From Candidatus Cloacimonadota bacterium (GTDB lineage: Bacteria > Cloacimonadota > Cloacimonadia > Cloacimonadales > TCS61), in assembly GCA_029932755.1 (NCBI GenBank), contig JAOZPK010000045.1:1-16009 (forward strand): a DNA stretch of 16,009 nucleotides, written 5' to 3'. Positions 6,099 through 12,738 of the stretch are shown here, one piece after another (positions within the stretch are counted from its first letter, which is position 1; each line of letters starts with the position of its first letter). The position numbers were made by a program, and so were the translations under genes. The notes under the pieces are model-generated. The model saw only the letters and a program-made list of their open reading frames with translations. It was not told the DNA's origin and ran no database searches.

Positions 6099-8048
6099 AT
6101 GGATACAAAACACTTGATAATGGGAACTGCCGGACATGTTGATCATGGCAAAACAACTCTGATTAAAGCACTCACAGGTTACGATTGCGATACACATAAA
6201 CAAGAAAAAGAACGCGGTATCACAATAAACCTGGGATTTTCGCATCTTGATCTTTCCAATGGGAATAGTGTGGGGATCGTGGATGTACCCGGACATGCAG
6301 ATTTTATTAAAACGATGGTAGCTGGAGCCTGCGGAATAGATTTTGTGCTTCTGGTAATCGCTGCTGATGAGGGCATAATGCCGCAAACAAAAGAACATCT
6401 TGAGATCATGAAAACCCTTGGCATTACAAACGGAATAATCGTTCTAAATAAAATAGATCTGGTAGATGAGGAACTAATGGAACTTGCTACCGAAGAGGTG
6501 ATGGATTTTGTAAAAGATTCATTTTTAAATGATGCTCCCATAATTCAAGTCTCTTCCCAAACAAAACAAGGAATTGAAGAACTCATAAATGAAATATCAA
6601 CTCTGATTGATCCAATTCCGCAGAGAAAAACAGAAGGTCTTTTTCGCATGTACATCGATCGTATTTTCACTCAAGAAGGCTTTGGTACAATTGTGAATGG
6701 ATCGATAATTTCCGGGACAATTTCTAAGAATGAACCTGTATTTCTTCTCCCAAATGAAAAGGAATTGAGGATAAGAAGATTGGAGCATCATGGCAAAGAG
6801 GTAAATCAAGTTAGTGCTGGAGATCGAGCTTCTTTTAATTTAGTTGGTTTTAAACAGAAAGATTTCAAGCATGGAATGGTGCTTTCAAATAAAAAGATAA
6901 AATCAACAAAACTAATTGATATCAAACTTAACATTTATCAGAATGATGTTACTTTGGGATTGTGGAATCAGGTGATCTTCTTGCTTGGCACTAACCGATT
7001 AATGGTGCGGATTCACTTGCTGGATAGAGATCATCTTAAAAGTGGTGAAAGTTGCTTGGCGCAAGTGTATCTACCACATCCAATTATTACACAATATAAC
7101 GATAAATTTATAATTCGAAATTCATCAGGTAATCTTACATTAGGTGGAGGTCATGTGGTAGATCCGTATCCTCTGCATCATCGCAGAAGAAGAAAAACGC
7201 AGGTTGAGATCGTGAAGAAAATTGCCAGTGGTGAACTGGAGGAAATGGTAGCTGCAGAGGTACGGAAATCCGCACTACCAATATCACAGAAAACAATTGC
7301 TGAATATCTTGATGTAAACCCTGATGATATAATTGAAGTAATATTCCAAAAGTTACCCGGAGATATTATTTTCTACCAATCTCAAGATGAAACAATTTTA
7401 TTGAATAAGAAGATGAATACAGTTTATCAAAATAAAATACTTACCGGGTTGAAAGATTTTCATATTAAGAATCCCTTGAAAAATAGTGGTAGAACATTTA
7501 AGGAATTAATGGGGATCTTTGGAGAAGATCAAACGCAAGAAACAAAGATCACATTAACGCAGATCTTACAGAATTTGGAAGAAAGATCCAAACTTAGGAA
7601 AGAAGGAAATAGTTGGATACTTGCATCTCATAAAGTTAACTTGAAAGATGAGATAAAAACAATGATAAAGAAAGCAGATGATTTAATAAGATCGAAGGGT
7701 AACAATGCTGTTGACCCTACCGAATTAAGTGATCTTGCAATCAATGAGAAAATATCTAGAAAGCAGATGGAACAGATAATCTCATACCTCATTGATAATG
7801 GAAATATCTACTTTCTCCAGCAGAAGTATCTTCATTCCACTCTTATAGAGAAAGCAAAAAAAGTAATACTTGAACAACTTTCAAATTCAATAGAAGGCAT
7901 TAAAGTATCTCAATTGCGAGACATTCTTAATACGAACCGCGGAACTGCCATGATCCTGCTGGAATTTTTTGACAGTGAGAACATTACTCTACGAAAAGGT
8001 AATTTCAGATTCTTAACAAAAAAGTATAAAGACAAAATAAACTCGTAG
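6099..8048 (+). CDS. selB: Selenocysteine-specific elongation factor SelB
   Basis: The 649-aa GTPase carries Sec-tRNA to ribosomes at UGA codons that are followed by a SECIS hairpin. The N-terminal EF-Tu-like domain shows G1 GHVDHGKT (12-19), G2 RGIT (39-42), G3 DVPGH (62-66) and G4 NKID (117-120). The second beta-barrel domain begins around FRMYIDRIFTQEGFGTIVNG. From about residue 370 to the end the protein is made of winged-helix repeats that bind the SECIS RNA. Length is near the usual 610-640. The ATG at 6099 follows GAGAAGGA. The divergent tRNA-Sec makes this a selC/selB pair; selA and selD are not in the window. Confidence 0.97.
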   Translation: MDTKHLIMGTAGHVDHGKTTLIKALTGYDCDTHKQEKERGITINLGFSHLDLSNGNSVGIVDVPGHADFIKTMVAGACGIDFVLLVIAADEGIMPQTKEHLEIMKTLGITNGIIVLNKIDLVDEELMELATEEVMDFVKDSFLNDAPIIQVSSQTKQGIEELINEISTLIDPIPQRKTEGLFRMYIDRIFTQEGFGTIVNGSIISGTISKNEPVFLLPNEKELRIRRLEHHGKEVNQVSAGDRASFNLVGFKQKDFKHGMVLSNKKIKSTKLIDIKLNIYQNDVTLGLWNQVIFLLGTNRLMVRIHLLDRDHLKSGESCLAQVYLPHPIITQYNDKFIIRNSSGNLTLGGGHVVDPYPLHHRRRRKTQVEIVKKIASGELEEMVAAEVRKSALPISQKTIAEYLDVNPDDIIEVIFQKLPGDIIFYQSQDETILLNKKMNTVYQNKILTGLKDFHIKNPLKNSGRTFKELMGIFGEDQTQETKITLTQILQNLEERSKLRKEGNSWILASHKVNLKDEIKTMIKKADDLIRSKGNNAVDPTELSDLAINEKISRKQMEQIISYLIDNGNIYFLQQKYLHSTLIEKAKKVILEQLSNSIEGIKVSQLRDILNTNRGTAMILLEFFDSENITLRKGNFRFLTKKYKDKINS

Positions 8049-8070
8049 GACAGATCACCCAGTAGAAATA

Positions 8071-8085
8071 TACAGCAAAGCTGTA
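8071..8085. repeat. Short perfect hairpin TACAGC-aaa-GCTGTA
   Basis: A perfect 6-bp inverted repeat 22 nt after the selB stop, flanked by GAAA and TTTC that could extend it past a bulge. No U-tract follows; it may be the 3' end of a decayed repeat. Confidence 0.35.
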
Positions 8086-8170
8086 TTTCATAGGATAAAC
8101 TGATGTGTCCGCATTATTCATTCCCTTTGCGTCTTGTTACTGCTTGTGCCTTTTATTTTATAAATAATAA

Positions 8171-8205
8171 AAAAAAAGCCGTCCGGTAAACCGGTCGGCT
8201 TTTTA
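8171..8205. terminator. Bidirectional rho-independent terminator
   Basis: A strong stem AGCCG-t-CCGG / CCGG-t-CGGCT with loop TAAA is flanked by an A run on the left (9 A) and a T run on the right (5 T). It can therefore stop selB transcription on the plus strand and, better, the tRNA-Lys/tRNA-Glu transcript on the minus strand, where nine U follow the stem. It is 3 nt from the 3' end of tRNA-Glu. Confidence 0.9.
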
Positions 8206-8208
8206 AAA

Positions 8209-8283
8209 TGGTATCCCGTAGGGGAATTGAACCCCTGATGCAGGAATGAAAATCCTGAGTCCTAACCACTAGACCAACGGGAC
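8209..8283 (-). tRNA. tRNA-Glu (UUC)
   Basis: A complete tRNA with encoded CCA on the minus strand (8283 to 8209). The acceptor GTCCCGT pairs with ACGGGAT (first pair G-U). The anticodon stem CAGGA/TCCTG encloses TTTTCAT, with anticodon TTC, so glutamate. The T arm has GGGGTTCAATTCCCC. It lies 10 nt after tRNA-Lys and 3 nt before a strong terminator, so it is the second gene of a two-tRNA unit. Confidence 0.95.
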
Positions 8284-8293
8284 ACATCTATTT

Positions 8294-8368
8294 TGGTGAG
8301 GGTGGACGGATTTGAACCGTCGACTCTCTGCTTAAAAGGCAGATACTCTACCGCTGAGTTACACCCCC
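8294..8368 (-). tRNA. tRNA-Lys (UUU)
   Basis: A complete tRNA with encoded CCA on the minus strand (8368 to 8294). The acceptor GGGGGTG pairs with CACCCTC (one G-U). The anticodon stem TCTGC/GCAGA encloses CTTTTAA, with anticodon TTT, so lysine. It is the first gene of the Lys-Glu unit, about 35-40 nt after the predicted transcript start. Confidence 0.95.
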
Positions 8369-8409
8369 GAAAACTCGCTTTTAATCCACTAAGTATTCAA
8401 CGAAATGAC

Positions 8410-8437
8410 AAATTAAAAGGGGGCTTTTCTGTGTCAA
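8410..8437 (-). promoter_or_regulatory. Sigma-70-type promoter of the tRNA-Lys/Glu unit
   Basis: On the minus strand TTGACA (8437-8432) is followed after 16 nt by TAATTT (8415-8410). Transcription would begin near 8403, about 35 nt before tRNA-Lys. The consensus -35, the spacing and the position agree; the -10 is one step from consensus. Confidence 0.6.
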
Positions 8438-8532
8438 TTATTTTTATTTCAGAAAAAATATATTGCATTGTTTCTATGCTTAACAAAATTTGAATATTCT
8501 TTATTTTAAAGGAATTATGCAACGGAGGTAAA

Positions 8533-9336
8533 ATGAGAAAATCTGTTATACAGATGAATTTCGAGAAGAAAATAATTGATAGACTTAATGGTAAACCGCT
8601 TGAAGTAATGGAATATATTATTTCTGATAAGGAAATACAAATACTTCAGGATTATGCAAATGTTGTATCGATAAAAAGACTGGGCTACAATGATCATGGT
8701 CCGGTACATATGCGCAAAGCAGCTCTTAATGCTATTTTGATGTTTGATCTGTTAGAACAGGCAGGAATAAAATTGAATTTAGAAAAGGAACATATTGGAA
8801 CTGCAGAAGATAGTAAAATAGCAATTCTTGTAGCAGCAATGATACATGATATTGGCATGACAATTTCACGTCAAGGACATGAATTCATGAGTGTTAATCT
8901 TGCTATTCCAATTATAAATAGAATTTTAGAGCAATTTTACCATAGCGATATTAGTAAAAAAGTGATAATGAAATCATTGATCATTGAGTGTATTTTCGGG
9001 CATATGGCAACTCATGCAATTCATTCTTTAGAAGCGGGGCTGGTGCTCATTGGCGACGGTTGTGATATGGAGCAGGGAAGATCTCGTATTTCTACCATAC
9101 TTTCCGAGCGACCAAGAGTGGGAGATATACATAGATATTCTTCTACCGGGATTGAAAGAGTAAATATTATCAAGGGTGAAAAGAGACCTATTCAGATCAG
9201 GGTTGACATGTCTGAATCTGTAGGATTTTTCCAGGTGGAGGAGGTACTTTTCCCTAAAATATCATTTAGCCCGGTGAAAAAATATATTGAATTATATGCC
9301 GGAGTGAAAGGTAAAGAATTAAAAAGATATTTATAA
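8533..9336 (+). CDS. HD-domain metal-dependent phosphohydrolase
   Basis: The 267-aa soluble protein belongs to the HD superfamily of metal-dependent phosphohydrolases. Likely metal and substrate residues are His55 and His59 (NDHGPVH), His105-Asp106 (the HD in AAMIHDIGMT), His116, His157 and Asp175/Asp178 (LIGDGCDMEQGR). The C-terminal part (DIHRYSSTGIERV onward) is a small alpha/beta domain found with this HD subgroup. The substrate is unknown; nucleotide or cyclic-nucleotide hydrolysis would be typical. The ATG at 8533 has a strong GGAGG 4 nt upstream, which favours it over Met8. It is the first gene of a five-gene operon whose other products are envelope or pilus-like proteins, so a regulatory or signalling role is plausible. 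Confidence 0.85.
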   Translation: MRKSVIQMNFEKKIIDRLNGKPLEVMEYIISDKEIQILQDYANVVSIKRLGYNDHGPVHMRKAALNAILMFDLLEQAGIKLNLEKEHIGTAEDSKIAILVAAMIHDIGMTISRQGHEFMSVNLAIPIINRILEQFYHSDISKKVIMKSLIIECIFGHMATHAIHSLEAGLVLIGDGCDMEQGRSRISTILSERPRVGDIHRYSSTGIERVNIIKGEKRPIQIRVDMSESVGFFQVEEVLFPKISFSPVKKYIELYAGVKGKELKRYL

Positions 9337-9352
9337 AAATGAGGAGAAAAAA

Positions 9353-10192
9353 ATGAAACTGATTAAATTTGTTGTCATTTTAATTGTACTTTTTAGCACA
9401 CAATTGTTGGCAAAGGAAAAAATTGAGGTCGAAGATGGACATTATGGAGAAGCATTCTGGGATGGAAATACTTTTGTGCAAAGATGTGTAGATGCTTCTA
9501 AACTGGATGAGAACAAAATTTCAGCTTTTGTAGATGGTGAGTGGCAAGAATTTGAACTTATCAATTTACCGGAAATGTTCATGAGCTGGGATATTAAGGA
9601 AAGATTTGGCACACTTGAGGGAATTGCAAAGGGTGAAATGCCAAAATTAGAAGGACCTCATAATGCTATTGTAGCAACTTATGGATACCGCAGAGAAGAT
9701 AGCAGATTTAGAGTTAACAATGCGATAAAGGGTTGCGGTTTCCTTCCCAAAAGAGAGAAAATTAAAGAGATAAACCAAATGTTGGCGGAAACAGATACAT
9801 TACATTTTATGAAAAAGCTGGAGATATTAACCGGAATGTATGAAAAAGCCGATTCACTATTTGACTTAAATAAGCAGATATCATTGGAGCTTTATGCAAA
9901 TCCCAAGCGAGGAACACAAACATTTCTGAATCAGATGACAGATCCTACTTCTGTGTTGGTATTTATGGCAATTCCTACATTTAAGCTTAAAACAATAGCA
10001 TATTTACTACATCCGGAAAATCCTGATCTTAACGATTATGAAAAGGATGTGATTAAATATATAAATAGTATTCACAGCTATTTCCATGGTGAGTTTTCAC
10101 AAGAATTTATTGCTGTTATCTATAACGTTATAGAAGTTTATAATAGTTCACCCGGTAATAAAAATGGTAGAGGAACTCTTATCGTGCCATAA
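9353..10192 (+). CDS. Secreted protein of unknown function
   Basis: I do not recognise this 279-aa protein. An N-terminal signal peptide (1-20, ending LLA before KEK) predicts export to the periplasm. The N-terminal half (about 25-130) is beta-rich by composition (DGHYGEAFWDGNTFVQRCVD); the C-terminal half is mostly helical. The mature part has just two cysteines (45 and 128), which could form a disulfide. There is no lipobox and no membrane anchor. The ATG follows GAGGAG at 9341-9346. It sits 16 nt after the HD gene and 27 nt before the PilT-like ATPase, so it is part of the same operon and may be the periplasmic part of that system. Confidence 0.8.
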   Translation: MKLIKFVVILIVLFSTQLLAKEKIEVEDGHYGEAFWDGNTFVQRCVDASKLDENKISAFVDGEWQEFELINLPEMFMSWDIKERFGTLEGIAKGEMPKLEGPHNAIVATYGYRREDSRFRVNNAIKGCGFLPKREKIKEINQMLAETDTLHFMKKLEILTGMYEKADSLFDLNKQISLELYANPKRGTQTFLNQMTDPTSVLVFMAIPTFKLKTIAYLLHPENPDLNDYEKDVIKYINSIHSYFHGEFSQEFIAVIYNVIEVYNSSPGNKNGRGTLIVP

Positions 10193-10219
10193 TTATTGTT
10201 TATAAAACTGGAGGGAAGA

Positions 10220-11437
10220 ATGAGTCTATCTTTTTCACAAGAGCTTAAAGCTGCTATTCCAGAATATGTTTTTGGGATTAATAGGATAAAGCATATAAAT
10301 AAAGCACTATCGGATAATCCTGCTTGGAGAAAGGAATCTTTTACGTTATTAAAAAATCTTCTAGCAAAAATGATATCTATGGATGCATCTGACTTAGATT
10401 TTGGAGGTCCCCGCTCAAAAGGCAAGATCTGGTATCGGGTTTATGGTGATAAAAAGCCTGATCTTGAAGCTGGTGATATTTTTGAAGACGAAGCAATAAT
10501 TATTGCGCTCAGTATTCTTTCCGGAGATCAAAAAAAACTCTTGATAACTAATAAAAATCTTGATTTTGCTTTATCTGTTGAATTAAATGAAAAAAATCTG
10601 CAATACCGCTTCCGTGGAAATGTCTTTTTTGAGAGAAATTACCTGGCAGTTAACTTGCGTGTAATCAAACAAAAATTGTTCAGTATGAATGATCTGGGAA
10701 TTCCTGTTCCAATTATAAAAAGATTGGATCTACAGCATGAAAAATCCGGATTGTTTCTAATAACCGGAATAACCGGTTCGGGTAAAAGCTCAACTTTAGA
10801 TGCTGTTATCGATATGAATAATCACAATAATAATTCTCATATAATTATTATTGGCAACCCGATCGAATTTATTCACAAATCTGAAAGAAGCATTGTATCT
10901 CACCGTGAAGTTGGAAGTGATGTACTTAGTTTTCAAAGTGGTGCAATTGAAGCTCTGCGTCAGGACCCCGATATTATCGTTGTGGGTGAGATGCGGGATT
11001 CAAAAACAATATCCACAGTTCTGGAAGTTACCGATAGTGGACACAAAGTGTTTACAACTCTTCATACAAGTTCAACTATCGATAGCATACATCGGATTAT
11101 TGCAGAATTTCCACCAGATGAACAGGAACGTATCCGATATAGATTGGCAGATGTTCTTAAAGTAGTTATCTCACAGAAGTTAGTTCCTAATAAAAAGAAT
11201 ACTTTAACACTTGCAAAAGAGATATTGTCTGTAGATTATTCGATTCAAGCTGCTATAAGAAATGGTAATATTACCGAGTTATACCAGATGCTTACCGAAG
11301 GAAAAGCGAGTGGAATGTTCACGATGCAGCAAGACCTTTACAGACTTTTCAAAGCCGGAATTATCACAACGGAAACAGCAATGAATTACTGCAATAATAA
11401 AAAGGTAATGACCAATCTCTTGAAATATTCTACTTAG
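10220..11437 (+). CDS. PilT-family twitching ATPase with altered Asp box
   Basis: The protein (405 aa from the ATG at 10220) is a secretion/pilus hexameric ATPase of the PilT branch. The N2 domain has ASDLDFGG near 56-63; the C-terminal RecA-like domain has Walker A GITGSGKSST (183-192), ALRQDPDIIVVGEMRD with Walker B and catalytic Glu (245-260), His box TTLHTSS (279-285) and the PilT-type tail GMFTMQQDLYRLFKAGIIT. PilT motors pull pilins back into the inner membrane. The Asp box reads GNPIEF instead of the usual EDPIEF. A frame extending to a TTG at 10196 exists, but the GGAGGG at 10210-10215 clearly serves the ATG. Neighbours are a secreted protein and a pilin-like gene. No PilC-type platform or PilB-type extension ATPase is present. 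Confidence 0.9.
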   Translation: MSLSFSQELKAAIPEYVFGINRIKHINKALSDNPAWRKESFTLLKNLLAKMISMDASDLDFGGPRSKGKIWYRVYGDKKPDLEAGDIFEDEAIIIALSILSGDQKKLLITNKNLDFALSVELNEKNLQYRFRGNVFFERNYLAVNLRVIKQKLFSMNDLGIPVPIIKRLDLQHEKSGLFLITGITGSGKSSTLDAVIDMNNHNNNSHIIIIGNPIEFIHKSERSIVSHREVGSDVLSFQSGAIEALRQDPDIIVVGEMRDSKTISTVLEVTDSGHKVFTTLHTSSTIDSIHRIIAEFPPDEQERIRYRLADVLKVVISQKLVPNKKNTLTLAKEILSVDYSIQAAIRNGNITELYQMLTEGKASGMFTMQQDLYRLFKAGIITTETAMNYCNNKKVMTNLLKYST

Positions 11438-11455
11438 TTAAGAGGAGTTTTAATT

Positions 11456-11875
11456 ATGGGTTATCAACAAATATTAATGTTAGTTTTGGGTGTTATTATC
11501 ATTGGTCTATCTGTTGTTGTCGGGCTTACAATGTTTACACAGCAAATGACAAATATCAATCGTCAGTCAATTATCTCCGACATGAACATCTTTGCCGGAG
11601 TTGCCAATGCATATTATAAAAGTCCGGCTAATTATGGTGGTGGGAATAGAATCTGGAATGTAGATGCAATGGGAATGTGGTTTGGTCATAATTATGATGC
11701 TGCCAATAATTCGATCTCAAATGATAATGGAACTTACATATTCTCAGCTGACGGCGATGTATTAACGGTTGTTGGAACCGGGACTCAAATTGGAAATGAT
11801 GGCAGTGAGAATGTGCAGGCAATATTACAGCTTACAGGTCAAGATGGCGAGATCGTAACAACGATTATTAATTAG
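11456..11875 (+). CDS. Short pilin-like protein, copy 1
   Basis: The 139-aa protein starts MGYQQILMLVLG, followed directly by one hydrophobic helix (6-27), then a charged/helical stretch and a small beta-rich domain with GGG at 61-63 and GHNY at 77-80. It resembles type IV pilins in layout, but there is no leader with a Gly/Phe prepilin cleavage site and no Glu5. It is paralogous to the protein at 15385-15825: the first 64 residues align without gaps with 23 identities, and RQ, FA, GGG and GH-Y are shared. An AGAGGAG site lies 8 nt before the ATG. It follows the PilT-like gene by 18 nt, so it is a candidate substrate of that motor. Function is inferred from layout only. Confidence 0.75.
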   Translation: MGYQQILMLVLGVIIIGLSVVVGLTMFTQQMTNINRQSIISDMNIFAGVANAYYKSPANYGGGNRIWNVDAMGMWFGHNYDAANNSISNDNGTYIFSADGDVLTVVGTGTQIGNDGSENVQAILQLTGQDGEIVTTIIN

Positions 11876-11904
11876 AAATTCTAATTTATTTATAGGAGAG
11901 AGAG

Positions 11905-12501
11905 ATGAATACACAGTATTTTATTCCATTTATGTTTATTCTAGGATTTTTTTTATTGTATATCGGGTTGAAAATTATCATCGGTAAAAAACCTATCATA
12001 ATGAACTCAAAATGGCTATTAGTTATGCTGATAATTTTATATATACCTTTGTTGATAATACCAATTATAATTGATATCCTTAACAGTGAACTCGATTATT
12101 TTGAAACAAGTTTAGCACTTATACTCTTGATTGTATTAGTAGTTTTTATTAGACGTGCTTTAAACGGTTATCAATTAATTGGAATAAGTGGAGACACATT
12201 TCAGGACTGCTTATCTCATAGTCTTGAAAATTTAAATATTGAATACGAAGAAAAACTTAATAAAATGATCATTCCCAGCAAAGATCTTACAATTTTATGT
12301 TCAATGCAATCTTGGAGCGGTCAAGCTCAAGTTCAGTTTAAAGGGAATAAAGATAAGGAATTTATTAATTCTCTAATTAAAGAGATAAAAAAGTATATGA
12401 GAAATAATGAAATTATACTCATGAAAATGCCTGCTTTCTTTTATACGATCTTGGGAGTTATAACGATTGTAATGTCAGTATATTATGTTTTGAAAATTTA
12501 G
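11905..12501 (+). CDS. Four-TM membrane protein of unknown function
   Basis: I do not recognise this 198-aa protein. Hydrophobic segments at about 6-27, 37-58 and 67-82 form an N-terminal membrane bundle; residues 85-172 are a soluble alpha/beta domain (starting ALNGYQLIGISGDTFQ), and 177-195 form a last membrane helix close to the C-terminus. AGGAG lies 6 nt before the ATG. It is the last gene of the five-gene operon, 29 nt after the pilin-like gene. It is not similar in sequence to the GspF/PilC platform, but by context it could be the membrane partner of the ATPase and pilin-like protein; that is inference. Confidence 0.75.
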   Translation: MNTQYFIPFMFILGFFLLYIGLKIIIGKKPIIMNSKWLLVMLIILYIPLLIIPIIIDILNSELDYFETSLALILLIVLVVFIRRALNGYQLIGISGDTFQDCLSHSLENLNIEYEEKLNKMIIPSKDLTILCSMQSWSGQAQVQFKGNKDKEFINSLIKEIKKYMRNNEIILMKMPAFFYTILGVITIVMSVYYVLKI

Positions 12502-12738
12502 GGAGATAAATTAAAATCTTTTCTTCCTCGTTCCCAAAGTCCACTTGAGCTTCACAGGTCTCCCGTTGGTCGGCTGAAAACATAATAAAACTAATTCTCT
12601 GATCAGGAATGAGATAGATAATAACCTATGCGTTTACGCATAGGTAGAAGACGAATCAAACAAACTCTACGTTGTTCACTTTGTAAACAGCAGAATATTC
12701 CTATTTCCATTCAACCCCAACCATAAATGGCTGGGCTA
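12502..12738. repeat. Convergent intergenic region with two hairpins
   Basis: The two operons converge here. Hairpin 1 (12624-12645) has a perfect 9-bp stem ACCTATGCG/CGCATAGGT with loop TTTA. Hairpin 2 (12717-12734) has CCAACCAT opposite ATGGCTGG, best paired in the minus transcript (one G-U), 5 nt after the stop of the barrel gene. A near-palindrome around TGATCA lies at about 12593-12609. None is followed by a clear U-tract. The start (TTCCTCGTTCCCAAAGTCC) looks like a decayed copy of a dispersed intergenic repeat. Confidence 0.5.

Noticed and set aside
6099..6541. Long antisense frames opposite selB
   Set aside because: They mirror the codon bias of selB and have no ribosome site or family match.
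8293..8493. Plus-strand open frame starting VRVDGFEPSTLCLKGR
   Set aside because: It is the antisense of tRNA-Lys, a well-known spurious gene call.
10196..10219. TTG start extending the PilT-like gene by 8 residues
   Set aside because: The GGAGGG at 10210-10215 lies inside the extension and fits the ATG at 10220.
11456..11875. Classical type IV prepilin
   Set aside because: No leader with a Gly cleavage site and no Glu at position 5.
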